Shown here: in pieces, positions 8,154-17,387 of the stretch
Position numbering within the stretch: the stretch's first letter is position 1
How the letters are laid out: each line of letters opens with the position of its first letter
NCBI RefSeq assembly: GCF_018860365.1
Contig: NZ_JAHKPO010000001.1
Span: 1 to 64,000 of the forward strand
DNA: 64,000 nt
From: Arenibacter algicola
GTDB lineage: Bacteria; Bacteroidota; Bacteroidia; Flavobacteriales; Flavobacteriaceae
Direction: 5' to 3'
Translations under genes and position numbers: made by a program
The notes under the pieces: model-generated
The model's database searches: none
What the model was told of the DNA's origin: nothing
The model's input: the letters and a program-made list of their open reading frames with translations, nothing else

Positions 8154-9185
8154 CTACTCCAGGATATTTTCCTTAAATCCGTTCGTCATATATTCCAAAA
8201 CATTCCCCTCTGAATCCAAATAAATTATATAGCCTTCCAATTCTTTATGTTGGGCCAATATTGACTTTGTTTTCTCCAGATCCATAGCCATAAAAGAAGT
8301 TGCAAAAGCATCTGCAGTGGCACAATCATTTGCCATTACACTGGTAGCCAAAATATTTGAATTCTTTGTATATCCAGTTTTAGGATCTATAGTGTGGACA
8401 TACTTGGCGCCAGTTTCGGGATCAATTTTAAATTTTCTATAATTTCCTGAGGATGCCATGGCAATGTCTTTCATATACAAGGTTCTTTTGTAGGTTCTAC
8501 TTTCCTCCATCATGGGATCATCAATGGCCACAACCCATTTTTTCTCCTTGAGCCTGTTTTCTCCTTGGGCCACCAGCTCCCCTCCTACCTCGATTAAAAA
8601 ATCGGTAATGCCCTTATTTCTCAACAAAACTGCTAGACGGTCTACCGCATATCCTTTGGCTATGGCATTAAAATCGAAATATATAGCAGGATCCTGCTTT
8701 TTAATCCTATTATCCGAATTAATGGCCACTTTGTTAAATCCTACGTAATCCAAGAGGCTATCTACCTTAATACTATCCATTTCCAACTCGGTTCCGGGCC
8801 CGAAACCCCAGGCATTCACCAATACGCCAACGGTAGGATCAAAATAACCATCCGTAGCTTCAAAAACCTTTCCCGAAAGTTCAAAGACCTCCCTAAACAT
8901 TGCGTCTACCACAATAGTAGAATCTCCCGCGTTTATTCTCGAGATATCGGAAGTAGGTATATATGTAGACATCGATTGATTTAAATCTTGAAAAAGGGAA
9001 TCAATTTCCTGTTCAAAATTCAATTCCGTGGTCGCCAAATAAGTAATGTTATAAGAAGTTCCCAAGGCCGATCCAGAACTTACATTCTTTACCCATTTGG
9101 ATTCATTGGTCCTACATCCTGCACATGCCAGAATCAAAAAAAATATCCCTAAACGTATACCACTATATTTTAATAAGTCCGTCAT
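8154..9185 (-). CDS. apbE: FAD:protein FMN transferase (ApbE-type lipoprotein)
   Basis: The product attaches FMN through a phosphoester bond to Thr in NqrB and NqrC, outside the cytoplasmic membrane. Visible landmarks are GSALGTSYNITYL, TSDISRINAG, TVGVLVNAWGFGP, FDFNAIAKGYAVDRLA (the nucleotide-binding KGYAVD motif), FLIEVGGELVAQG and YVHTIDPKTGY (H-T-I-D-P metal/FAD motif). The N-terminus ends in ILACAGC, a lipobox-like segment. I took the start MTDLLKYSG at 9185. An ATG at 9239 would extend the overlap with the preceding gene from 23 to 77 bases and add a non-signal-like stretch. Its place after nqrABCDEF fits its role. Confidence 0.92.
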   Translation of the reverse strand: MTDLLKYSGIRLGIFFLILACAGCRTNESKWVKNVSSGSALGTSYNITYLATTELNFEQEIDSLFQDLNQSMSTYIPTSDISRINAGDSTIVVDAMFREVFELSGKVFEATDGYFDPTVGVLVNAWGFGPGTELEMDSIKVDSLLDYVGFNKVAINSDNRIKKQDPAIYFDFNAIAKGYAVDRLAVLLRNKGITDFLIEVGGELVAQGENRLKEKKWVVAIDDPMMEESRTYKRTLYMKDIAMASSGNYRKFKIDPETGAKYVHTIDPKTGYTKNSNILATSVMANDCATADAFATSFMAMDLEKTKSILAQHKELEGYIIYLDSEGNVLEYMTNGFKENILE

Positions 9186-9522
9186 ATTCCAATATATAAG
9201 CTTCATTAAGATAAACCGGTAGATTCCTATCCTCTGCATTGTATAGACCTACACCGGCATAATAGGCTTCTCCGTTTTGGGTCAGGGCGTGATCCTTAAT
9301 TTTTTGCATTAGGGCCATATCGTATTCCCTTGGATCCTTTGGATGCGTAATACTCCGCACCACAATAAAAAATAATTTTTTATCCTTAAGACAAACAAAT
9401 TGAGGGTTTCTTTTGGGCTTACTATTGACCCCCATAAACTCGAATCCCTCAGCCTCCAATTGTTTTCCAACAATATTCATGGCCAAATTATGCAATTCCT
9501 GTTCCGTTAAGGGCGTACTCAT
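9163..9522 (-). CDS. Nqr-linked 119-residue protein of unknown function
   Basis: A soluble protein starting MSTPLTEQELHNLAMNIVG, with no signal peptide or membrane segment. A mixed alpha/beta pattern is suggested by GFEFMGVNSKPKRNPQFV and KKLFFIVVRSITHP. I recall similar flavobacterial proteins in this position being labelled NqrF in databases, but it has no ferredoxin, FAD or NAD motif, so that label would be wrong. The coding end overlaps the apbE start by 23 bases, so the two are translationally linked. An intrinsic terminator separates them from nqrF. It may help Nqr assembly or flavinylation (inference from position only). Confidence 0.75.
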   Translation of the reverse strand: MSTPLTEQELHNLAMNIVGKQLEAEGFEFMGVNSKPKRNPQFVCLKDKKLFFIVVRSITHPKDPREYDMALMQKIKDHALTQNGEAYYAGVGLYNAEDRNLPVYLNEAYILEYDGLIKI

Positions 9523-9581
9523 TATCTATATTTTAAATTCCTAAGCCAAAAATAAATCTTGGCATTCTTAAAAAATTGCTC

Positions 9582-9621
9582 AAAAAAAAGACCTGTCAGG
9601 TTTTGAAAACCTGACAGGTCT
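9582..9621 (-). terminator. Intrinsic terminator after nqrF
   Basis: Read on the - strand this is a near-perfect hairpin (AGACCTGTCAGG... mirrored) closed by eight T. It lies 43 bases after the nqrF stop and should end most nqr transcripts before the unknown gene and apbE. Read-through or a weak internal promoter would be needed to express those two. Confidence 0.85.
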
Positions 9622-9664
9622 ATAATTAGACCATCAAGGTCTTGGAAATCCCGAAGGTTATAAA

Positions 9665-10972
9665 TTAACCTCCAAAATCATCAAATCTAATATGCTCATC
9701 AGGAATACCGAAATCTTCTCCCATTTTTTGAACTGCCTTGTTCATCAATGGCGGTCCACAGAAGTATAGTTCAATATCTTCCGGAGATTCGTGATGGTTC
9801 AAGTAATTTTCTATTACACAGTTGTGTATAAATCCTACGAAACCGTCACCTGGTGCATCAATATTCTCCTTAACTTTCCAGTTATCTTCTGGTAAAGGCT
9901 CAGATAGTGCCAAATAGAACTTGAAGTTTGGAAACTCCTTTTCAAGTCTATAAAAATGATCTAAATAAAACAATTCACGTTTAGACCTACCACCATACCA
10001 ATAGGTAACTTTTCTGTTGGTCTTTAAAGTGTTGAACAAGTGATAAAGATGTGAACGCATTGGAGCCATTCCAGCACCACCACCAACATACAACATCTCA
10101 GAATCCGATTCGTTGATAAAGAACTCGCCGTAAGGTCCGGAAATCACAACAGGATCTCCTTTTTTCAAATTGAAGATATAGGAAGATGCAATCCCTGGAT
10201 TAACATCCATCCAACCATTTTTAGCTCTATCCCAGGGCGGAGTAGCAATACGTACGTTCAACATAATTTCCCTTCCTTCAGCAGGATAAGAGGCCATAGA
10301 ATAGGCTCTTTCCACTGTTTCTGGGTTTTTCATGACCAACGGCCATAGGTTAAACTTATCCCATTCTGCCTGAAACTTATCTGGGGTTTCGTGCTCTTCA
10401 GGATGCGCAGTGATATCCATTTCAGAGAACTTAACCTCACAGGGAGGAATCTCGATCTGAATATATCCACCGGCCTTATACCCCATATCTTCAGGAATTT
10501 CAACTACAAATTCCTTAATAAATGAAGCCACGTTGTAATTACGTACAACGGTTCCCTGCCATTTTTTAATTCCGAATACTTCCTCAGGAATAGTAATTTC
10601 CATATCCTGTTTCACCTTCACTTGGCAGGCCAAACGAGCGCCATGGTTCAATTCTTTTTTGGAAAAATGTGGTGTTTCCGTAGGAAGTGCTTCTCCACCT
10701 CCCGAAAGAACATGACATTCACACTGAATACAGGTTCCTCCACCTCCACAGGCAGAAGGAAGAAATATTTTCTGGTTTCCCAAAGTGGACAATAAAGATC
10801 CCCCAGAACTTACTTCAATTTTCTTTTCACCATTAATGGTTATGGTTACAGGCCCTGATGGTGATAATTTTTCCTTGGTAAACAGTAATAGTGCCACCAA
10901 CAATAACAGTAGTATTAAAAAAGCAACTACCGTTATAACTATTGTTCCAATTGTACTTGTAGCTAATATCAT
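9665..10972 (-). CDS. nqrF: Na+-translocating NADH:quinone reductase subunit F
   Basis: A 435-residue NADH-oxidising subunit facing the cytoplasm. In order: an N-terminal membrane anchor (about residues 8-31), a [2Fe-2S] ferredoxin domain with Cys75, Cys81, Cys84 and Cys116 ([16 protein letters not shown] and ARLACQV), an FAD domain with [11 protein letters not shown], and an NAD(P)H domain with [16 protein letters not shown] and [14 protein letters not shown]. It ends DDFGG. It is the last gene of the operon, two bases after nqrE, and is followed by a strong terminator. Electrons pass NADH to FAD to 2Fe-2S and on to the other subunits. Confidence 0.97.
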   Translation of the reverse strand: MILATSTIGTIVITVVAFLILLLLLVALLLFTKEKLSPSGPVTITINGEKKIEVSSGGSLLSTLGNQKIFLPSACGGGGTCIQCECHVLSGGGEALPTETPHFSKKELNHGARLACQVKVKQDMEITIPEEVFGIKKWQGTVVRNYNVASFIKEFVVEIPEDMGYKAGGYIQIEIPPCEVKFSEMDITAHPEEHETPDKFQAEWDKFNLWPLVMKNPETVERAYSMASYPAEGREIMLNVRIATPPWDRAKNGWMDVNPGIASSYIFNLKKGDPVVISGPYGEFFINESDSEMLYVGGGAGMAPMRSHLYHLFNTLKTNRKVTYWYGGRSKRELFYLDHFYRLEKEFPNFKFYLALSEPLPEDNWKVKENIDAPGDGFVGFIHNCVIENYLNHHESPEDIELYFCGPPLMNKAVQKMGEDFGIPDEHIRFDDFGG

Positions 10973-10974
10973 TT

Positions 10975-11712
10975 TTACTCGTTTATTATAGCGTTGTTAT
11001 AAGAAACCGTATTTTCTTTAGTCTCCTTAATTATTTTATCTTCCTCTACTTGTTGGGCCGTATTCTGCTCCACTTCCTTTGGAGCTTCATCACCGCCTGT
11101 CAACATACCGCCAAAACTCATAAAACCTATAGCCATAAGTCCAGTGATTATGAAGGTTATCCCAAGACCTCTAAGTGGTGCAGGAACATTGGAGTATCTA
11201 ATTTTCTCACGTATGGCAGCAATGGCCAAAATAGCCAAGAACCATCCAATACCGGAACTAAGTCCATAATTAAAGGCCAATCCAAGAGTTTGGATATCTC
11301 TGGACTGCATAAATAATGAACCACCCAAGATGGCACAGTTCACCGCAATAAGCGGTAAAAATATACCTAATGAATTATAGAGTGCTGGGGAAAATTTTTC
11401 AACAACGATCTCTACCAATTGCACCATAGTCGCTATGGTAGCAATAAAGAGTATAAAAGATAAAAAGCTTAGATTATAATCAGCGTACTCAGGTCCTAAC
11501 CAAGCTAAGGCCCCATCCCTTAAAAGATACTGATCCAACAACCAGTTTAGGGGTACCGTTACTGCCAATACAAAGATCACAGCTGCTCCAAGACCAACTG
11601 CAGTAGTCACTTTTTTAGAAACGGCAAGGTAAGAACACATTCCTAAGAACGTGGCAAATACCATATTATCTATAAATATGGATTTAAAAAATAATTCTAC
11701 ATGTTCTAACAT
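10975..11712 (-). CDS. nqrE: Na+-translocating NADH:quinone reductase subunit E
   Basis: An integral membrane subunit with six predicted helices. It starts [20 protein letters not shown], includes [13 protein letters not shown] (with one of the conserved Cys that bind the intramembrane iron centre) and [19 protein letters not shown]. At 245 residues it is about 45 longer than Vibrio NqrE (198). The extra part is an acidic, hydrophilic C-terminal tail after residue 205 ([19 protein letters not shown] and onward), probably cytoplasmic or periplasmic and disordered. It is co-transcribed with nqrD (24-base gap) and nqrF (2-base gap). Confidence 0.96.
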   Translation of the reverse strand: MLEHVELFFKSIFIDNMVFATFLGMCSYLAVSKKVTTAVGLGAAVIFVLAVTVPLNWLLDQYLLRDGALAWLGPEYADYNLSFLSFILFIATIATMVQLVEIVVEKFSPALYNSLGIFLPLIAVNCAILGGSLFMQSRDIQTLGLAFNYGLSSGIGWFLAILAIAAIREKIRYSNVPAPLRGLGITFIITGLMAIGFMSFGGMLTGGDEAPKEVEQNTAQQVEEDKIIKETKENTVSYNNAIINE

Positions 11713-11736
11713 AACATTCTATTCTTATGATGACTA

Positions 11737-12384
11737 CTAGTTTTCTTCTATTAAAGCTTTGTTGCGTGAACGTTGTACCCAGATAATGAGCCCAACAACG
11801 ATCAAGGCCATGGGGGACAACAACATAAATCCGTTATTCTCATAGCCAATGGCATATAAACCGGTTTTTTCTATGGGATCTCCCAAGACCTTAAACCCAA
11901 GTAATGTACCAGAACCCAATAGTTCCCTAAAGAATCCAATAATAATCAATATTAAACCATATCCGGCCGAGTTCCCTATACCATCCAAGAAAGACCTCCA
12001 TGGTCCGTTTGCCAAAGCAAAAGCTTCAAAACGTCCCATAATAATACAGTTGGTTATGATAAGACCCACGAAAACAGAAAGCGTTTTGCTCAATTCATAA
12101 GCAAATGCCTTCAGCACCTGATCTACCATAATAACAAGGGCGGCTACAACCACCAATTGTACAATAATTCTAATTTTGGAAGGTATAATGTTCCGCATTA
12201 AGGAAATAACAACATTTCCCATGCCCAATACGAACATAACCGATAGGGCCATTACTATGGATGCCTTTAGTTCTGCTGTAATTGCCAATGCTGAACAAAT
12301 TCCCAATACCTGAATGGTAATTGGGTTATTATCTGCCAAAGGGTCTAATATTAGACTCGTATCTTTTTTTGAAAGTAGTGCCAT
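11737..12384 (-). CDS. nqrD: Na+-translocating NADH:quinone reductase subunit D
   Basis: A 215-residue integral membrane subunit homologous to NqrE, forming with it the pseudo-symmetric pair that holds the membrane Fe centre and part of the Na+ path. Diagnostic segments are NNPITIQVLGICSALAIT near the start and ITNCIIMGRFEAFA (conserved Cys in the helix break) in the middle. The ending, WVQRSRNKALIEEN, is basic. Spacing to nqrC is 3 bases and to nqrE 24 bases. The length is typical. Confidence 0.97.
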   Translation of the reverse strand: MALLSKKDTSLILDPLADNNPITIQVLGICSALAITAELKASIVMALSVMFVLGMGNVVISLMRNIIPSKIRIIVQLVVVAALVIMVDQVLKAFAYELSKTLSVFVGLIITNCIIMGRFEAFALANGPWRSFLDGIGNSAGYGLILIIIGFFRELLGSGTLLGFKVLGDPIEKTGLYAIGYENNGFMLLSPMALIVVGLIIWVQRSRNKALIEEN

Positions 12385-12387
12385 GTT

Positions 12388-13140
12388 TTAATTTTTAGCT
12401 CGTATTGATTCCAAGTAGGACTTATATAGGTTTACGCTTTCTTTGATCATCGCAGACAGACCGTTACCGGTAATGGTAGCTCCTGCCAATGCATCAACCT
12501 CATTATCATCTTTTATTTCGTTGGTAGGATCGTTATTTCCCTTGGCAACGGCTATACCGGCATATTCTGTACCGTTCAAAATGGATTCTCCCGTAAAGTC
12601 GTCCATAAAGTAACGTTGCTTGATATTGGCACCTAAACCTGGGGTCTCCCCTTTATGGTCAAAATACACGCCTTTTACCACCAAATTATTATCCAGGGCA
12701 ACAAATCCCCATATAGCATCCCAAAGACCTTTGCCCCGCATAGGAATGATATAGTACTTGGAACCGTCCTTTTCACCAATAAACAAAGGTAATTTCCTTG
12801 TTTTACCAGCTTTGGCCTCTGTTTCCTGTTTTTTAAGATCTATTAGGTAGGCTTTGTCGTCTTTGGTAATCTTATCCCCTTCAATAACCAATTGCTCCGT
12901 GATATATTTTTCAAATTCACCCGCAACCTTATCGGTAGAAACAAAATTTACACTTCCTTCGTCCTGATTTTCGTTTACGCCCATGGCATAAAGAATATTC
13001 TGTTGTTTTTCCAGTCTTTCGTTCTCCTGTATCTTTTCACTGAGTGAAGACGCAAAAAATGCTAAAAGAGACCCTACTATTACCACCATAACGGCGGCGA
13101 AAATAACGGTGTAACTATTTTTATCTGTGTTAACTGCCAT
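12388..13140 (-). CDS. nqrC: Na+-translocating NADH:quinone reductase subunit C
   Basis: A 250-residue subunit with one N-terminal helix (about residues 10-32) and a periplasmic flavin domain. The FMN attachment motif DALAGATITG near residue 217 places the covalent FMN on Thr224, the expected target of the ApbE encoded downstream. Other landmarks are GKGLWDAIWGFVALD and GETPGLGANIKQRYF. Two bases separate it from nqrB and three from nqrD, so it belongs to one operon. Confidence 0.97.
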   Translation of the reverse strand: MAVNTDKNSYTVIFAAVMVVIVGSLLAFFASSLSEKIQENERLEKQQNILYAMGVNENQDEGSVNFVSTDKVAGEFEKYITEQLVIEGDKITKDDKAYLIDLKKQETEAKAGKTRKLPLFIGEKDGSKYYIIPMRGKGLWDAIWGFVALDNNLVVKGVYFDHKGETPGLGANIKQRYFMDDFTGESILNGTEYAGIAVAKGNNDPTNEIKDDNEVDALAGATITGNGLSAMIKESVNLYKSYLESIRAKN

Positions 13141-13142
13141 GA

Positions 13143-14411
13143 TTATACTGTTTCTGCTTTTAATTCCTGAGCTTTTCCTTCACCGTCCCTAGGCAAAATA
13201 GTAGCGTTCTTAGCACGCTTCAATCTTTTATTTATATTCCCCCTAACCACATAGTGATCAATTGTTGGAGCAAAAACGTTCATCAACAAAATAGCCAAGA
13301 ATACGCCTTCTGGGTAAGCAGGGTTGAAAACCCTGATCAATACCGAAATAAACCCTATAAAGAATCCATAATACCATTTACCCTTATTGGTCTGGGCACC
13401 GGTAACCGGATCGGTTGCCATGTACACAATACCAAAGGCCAAACCACCAACGATCAAATGCTGCCAAAAGGCAAAACTCATTAATCCGTAGAACTTGCTC
13501 GTCTCGGTTATCCAACCTGCATCGACCACTCCGTTAAAGATAAGTCCCATAACCAAGGCCCCTATTACGGCACTCACCATGATTCTCCAACTTGCAATCT
13601 TACTATAGATCAAGAATAGTCCGCCCAACAAAATTAGTATAGTAGAGGTTTCCCCAACAGATCCAGGAATAAACCCAAAAAACATATCTGAAACGGAATA
13701 AGACATTTCCGCCCCCTTACCTTGTGCCAAATAGCCCAAAATGGTTTCTCCGGAAATAGCGTCGGGACCACCGGCCAAATCCACCGCCTGGTGTACCCAT
13801 ACCTTATCCCCACTCATCCAAGTAGGATAGGCAAAGAATAAAAATGCCCTAATGGTAAGTGCAGGGTTCAAAATATTCATTCCTGTACCTCCAAACACTT
13901 CCTTCCCAATGACCACTCCAAATACTACGGCCACGGCCAACATCCATAATGGTGTATCAATTGGTACGATCAATGGCACCAACATACCGGTAACCAAATA
14001 TCCTTCCTCAACCTCATGACCTTTAATTACAGCGAATAAAAATTCAACCGCAAGTCCAACGGCATAGGAAACGATTACCAAAGGCAGCACGGTCCATGCT
14101 CCCATAATGAAATTCTCCCAAGTTAGGAAGTTTCCAAACAAGGAAGCTTGTCTTACCACACCATTGACAGCATCCACAGCCGCATAGTGCTGATAACCAG
14201 CATTGAAAATCCCAAAAATAAGCACAGGCACCAAAGCCATGATTACCGTGTTCATCGTACGCTTCAAATCATCCACGGCACGTACATGGGAACCAGAATG
14301 TGTAGTTTCGTTGGGAGCGTACAAAAAGGTATGGATTGCATTGAATGCAGGAGCCATTTTCTTGCCCTTGTACTTCTCCTTTAGGTTATGTAAATTACTT
14401 TTTAAGCTCAT
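13143..14411 (-). CDS. nqrB: Na+-translocating NADH:quinone reductase subunit B
   Basis: A 422-residue polytopic subunit that carries FMN and the Na+ and quinone sites. The N-terminal cytoplasmic part MAPAFNAIHTFLYAP is characteristic. The flavinylation motif DAISGETIL near 217-225 places FMN on Thr223. FGGTGMNILNPALTIRAFLFF is the conserved helix region, and MATDPVTGAQTNKGKW is the conserved loop late in the protein. The length fits the family (about 410-420). It sits three bases from nqrA and two from nqrC. Confidence 0.97.
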   Translation of the reverse strand: MSLKSNLHNLKEKYKGKKMAPAFNAIHTFLYAPNETTHSGSHVRAVDDLKRTMNTVIMALVPVLIFGIFNAGYQHYAAVDAVNGVVRQASLFGNFLTWENFIMGAWTVLPLVIVSYAVGLAVEFLFAVIKGHEVEEGYLVTGMLVPLIVPIDTPLWMLAVAVVFGVVIGKEVFGGTGMNILNPALTIRAFLFFAYPTWMSGDKVWVHQAVDLAGGPDAISGETILGYLAQGKGAEMSYSVSDMFFGFIPGSVGETSTILILLGGLFLIYSKIASWRIMVSAVIGALVMGLIFNGVVDAGWITETSKFYGLMSFAFWQHLIVGGLAFGIVYMATDPVTGAQTNKGKWYYGFFIGFISVLIRVFNPAYPEGVFLAILLMNVFAPTIDHYVVRGNINKRLKRAKNATILPRDGEGKAQELKAETV

Positions 14412-14414
14412 CTT

Positions 14415-15767
14415 TTATCCTATTTCTTTATATAATAAATCCAACCCTTCCCTAATGATCTGTTGATGGGGTTGTTTAGAGATGCAAATAAATTCTGTAA
14501 GTGAAAAATCTTCGGGAGCAACTTCGTAAAGACCCAATTGCTCCATTTCATCCAAGTCCTTCACCATACATGCTTTTAGAAGTTGTAAAGGATAAATGTC
14601 CATTGGAAAAACTTCTTCATACAATCCAGTTACCACAAATGCCCTATGTTCACCATTGGTATTGGTATCCAAATCGTATTTCTTTTTGGGCTGTAACCAA
14701 GAGAAGGTCAAGGCCCTAGTTGAAGATATTTTATTAAAAACAGGCTTGTTCCAGCCAAAAAATTCATAATCATCACCTTCAGGAATTACACTTACGGTAT
14801 TGTTATAATACCCTAAATATCCGTCAGGCTTTGCTTTGGAACCAGTAAGGACATCCCCATTGATCACCCTGAAATTTTCAGTATTCACACCACTGGCATA
14901 TAGAAAGGTAGCTATTTCAGAACCTATTTTAGTAGTGTAATATTTAGGAGACTTAACGCTGGACCCGACAAGAGCCACAACCCTTTCAGGATTATATCTT
15001 CCCGTTAACAAAAGCTCCCCTATAATAACCAAGTCCTGCGGAGTAATTGTCCAAACCACTTCGCCTTTATTAATTGGATCTATTTTATTGATCTGGGTAC
15101 CTACCAAACCAGCTGGATGGGGACCGGAAACATTATGTATTTCCGCACCTTCCATCTTGGAAAAAATAGACTGCCCACCTTTACCTACAGACACATGTAC
15201 CTTTCCGGGAGTTAATTTCCCCAAAACAGTAATTGCTGCCTGAATTTCATTTTCCTTTCCCTTTAAGGCATAATCCAAATCGGCCGCCATAGGACTGGTA
15301 ACATAAGCAGAGATGAATATGGACTTAGGGGTTACACTTGGGTTCGCAATTATATCATAAGGTCTTTGCTTGATAAAAGGCCAACACCCAGATTTTAAAA
15401 GCAACGCTTTAACCTCTTCAGCTTTTGCGCTTTTAGGGGATAAAGGTGCATGCGACACAAATTCTTGGCTTTTGTCCGCCAAAATTTTCAAGGTTAATAT
15501 TTTTCTTCTTGCACCTCTCACTACCTCGATCAATTCTCCGCTTACCGGCGAAACAAAAAGCATGTCTTCCACATTTTTATTGAAAAAAAGTGGCTCTCCC
15601 GCCTTTACTTCAGCGCCTTGCTTAACTAATAATTTAGGTGTAATTCCGTGAAAATCCTGAAGATTAATCGCATAAACATTACTTAAAACAGCTTTGGAAG
15701 TAGTCTTTTCCGCATCACCAATAAGATTAATGTTCAAGCCTTTTTTAATTCGGATGTCTTTAGACAT
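14415..15767 (-). CDS. nqrA: Na+-translocating NADH:quinone reductase subunit A
   Basis: A 450-residue soluble, cytoplasmic-side subunit and first gene of the nqr operon. It starts MSKDIRIKKGLNINLIG and contains the typical TPKLLVKQGAEVKAGEPLF, HPAGLVGTQINKIDP, GELLLTGRYNPERVVAL and TKIGSEI segments. It ends with LTEFICISKQPHQQIIREGLD. The operon is headed by a promoter-like TAAATTTG box 34 bases upstream. Nqr couples NADH oxidation to Na+ export, which fits a marine or salt-exposed life. Confidence 0.97.
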   Translation of the reverse strand: MSKDIRIKKGLNINLIGDAEKTTSKAVLSNVYAINLQDFHGITPKLLVKQGAEVKAGEPLFFNKNVEDMLFVSPVSGELIEVVRGARRKILTLKILADKSQEFVSHAPLSPKSAKAEEVKALLLKSGCWPFIKQRPYDIIANPSVTPKSIFISAYVTSPMAADLDYALKGKENEIQAAITVLGKLTPGKVHVSVGKGGQSIFSKMEGAEIHNVSGPHPAGLVGTQINKIDPINKGEVVWTITPQDLVIIGELLLTGRYNPERVVALVGSSVKSPKYYTTKIGSEIATFLYASGVNTENFRVINGDVLTGSKAKPDGYLGYYNNTVSVIPEGDDYEFFGWNKPVFNKISSTRALTFSWLQPKKKYDLDTNTNGEHRAFVVTGLYEEVFPMDIYPLQLLKACMVKDLDEMEQLGLYEVAPEDFSLTEFICISKQPHQQIIREGLDLLYKEIG

Positions 15768-15800
15768 ATTTAGTAGACCTTAGGTTATCAAAATTTCGAG

Positions 15801-15808
15801 CAAATTTA
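15801..15808 (-). promoter_or_regulatory. Candidate nqr operon -7 box TAAATTTG
   Basis: On the - strand TAAATTTG fits TAnnTTTG, 33 bases before the nqrA ATG. Nineteen bases further upstream is ATG rather than TTG, a weak -33 match. The 149-base divergent gap to the plug-protein gene must hold both promoters. Confidence 0.4.
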
Positions 15809-15916
15809 ATACTTAATAAAAAGTTTTCATAATTATTACTTATAAATTTAGAGATTAAAACATGCTAATCCATTTAGGCTTGGTTTTTGCTTACCTTTAC
15901 CTGAAAATATTACCAA

Positions 15917-17161
15917 ATGAGATTGAATCTTTTTGCGCTTATACTGTTCATTTCCTGCCATTTTGCTTTTGCCCAGGTGCAGATGGAAATTAACCCTCCA
16001 ACAAATATCAAAACAATTGTATTTAAAGGTGATACCGATGACCAATTTCCGGTCGTAAGCTTAGGAAGCCCAGTTTATTTGGAATTTGATGACCTTTTGG
16101 CCAACGAACAAGACTACTATTACAAGATAGTACATTGCGATTATGACTGGACACCATCTTCCCTTTTAAAGTCTCAATATCTAAACGGAATGGACAATGA
16201 GCGGATAGTGGATTACGCAAACAGCTACTCCACATTGCAACCTTATTCCAACTACAAGCTTACTATACCCAATGATAATACCCGATTAAAAGTTAGCGGC
16301 AATTACGTATTGGAGATTTACAACAGTTATAATGAGCTTCAATTTTCCAGAAGATTTATAGTGTATGAAGATCAGGTTGCTGTGGGCGGTGTAGTAAAAC
16401 GTTCCAGGGATTTTACCTATTTAAATGAAAAACAAGTTGTACAGTTTACCATAAACGCCAATCAGGTGAAATTGGTAAACCCCAATAAGGAAGTAAAAGT
16501 TGCCATAATACAAAACAACCTATGGCCTACCACCATTACCAATATAAGCCCCCAATTTATACTGGGGTCGGAACTGGTGTATAAATATGATAAGGAAACC
16601 AGTTTTTTTGGAGGTAATGAATATTTTAATTTTGATACCAAAGACCTTAGGGCACCAAGTTCTTCCATTTCCCGGATAGAACTTACAGACCTTTACAACC
16701 ACTATTTATTTATGGATTATTTTAGGGACGACCGGCCCTATACCTATTACCCCGATATTAACGGCGATTTTGTGGTCAGAACCTTGCAAGGAGATGACAG
16801 CTCCAGGGAGGCCGAATACAGTTACATACATTTTACCCTGCCCTACACAGCTAAAATTGGCTTGAACGATGTATATGTATTTGGAAAATACAATAATTAC
16901 GCCCTTGATGAGGAAAACAAAATGACCTATAATGAAGATACGGGCAATATGGAGGCGGTTATAAAAATGAAACAAGGATTTTACAACTACAAATATGTAA
17001 TGAAAAACAATGAAGGTGTTATTGACATGAACACTATTTCAGGAAATTTTCATTTTACGGAAAACAACTACCTCATCTTGGTATATTATCGAAATTTTGG
17101 CGATATCTACGATAGTATTATTGGGGTTGGCTCTGCAAATTCCCGTTCCATCACCAATTAA
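15917..17161 (+). CDS. T9SS plug-family protein (formerly DUF5103)
   Basis: A 414-residue exported protein with signal peptide MRLNLFALILFISCHFAFAQ. It is all-beta, with the family landmarks YYYKIVHCDYDWTPS near residue 70, YVLEIYNS..FSRRFIVYED around 130-150, and an NDYLF/FNYDTKDLRAPS-type middle section. Proteins of this family (PF17116) have been described as plugging the SprA translocon of the type IX secretion system when no PorV-cargo complex is bound. That function is taken from the family and is not shown here. It is divergent from nqrA and appears to be a single gene. It fits with the T9SS cargo gene at 781-1959. Confidence 0.8.
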   Translation: MRLNLFALILFISCHFAFAQVQMEINPPTNIKTIVFKGDTDDQFPVVSLGSPVYLEFDDLLANEQDYYYKIVHCDYDWTPSSLLKSQYLNGMDNERIVDYANSYSTLQPYSNYKLTIPNDNTRLKVSGNYVLEIYNSYNELQFSRRFIVYEDQVAVGGVVKRSRDFTYLNEKQVVQFTINANQVKLVNPNKEVKVAIIQNNLWPTTITNISPQFILGSELVYKYDKETSFFGGNEYFNFDTKDLRAPSSSISRIELTDLYNHYLFMDYFRDDRPYTYYPDINGDFVVRTLQGDDSSREAEYSYIHFTLPYTAKIGLNDVYVFGKYNNYALDEENKMTYNEDTGNMEAVIKMKQGFYNYKYVMKNNEGVIDMNTISGNFHFTENNYLILVYYRNFGDIYDSIIGVGSANSRSITN

Positions 17162-17387
17162 CCTTTGTTTTAATCAGATTCTTTAAATCCCACATCCCCT
17201 TAAGTGGCCGTAAGGCATTATAGAATTGAAGGCCTGGGAATGCAACAGCCATAACGGATACATTCGAGATAAAAGTGGCCCTAAGGAAGATATTAACATT
17301 TGCTTAAACGTGTAAACAAAAAGTCTTATTATATTGCACCATCATAATTACGGGAATTACAACATAATCCCTCAACTATAATTAATA

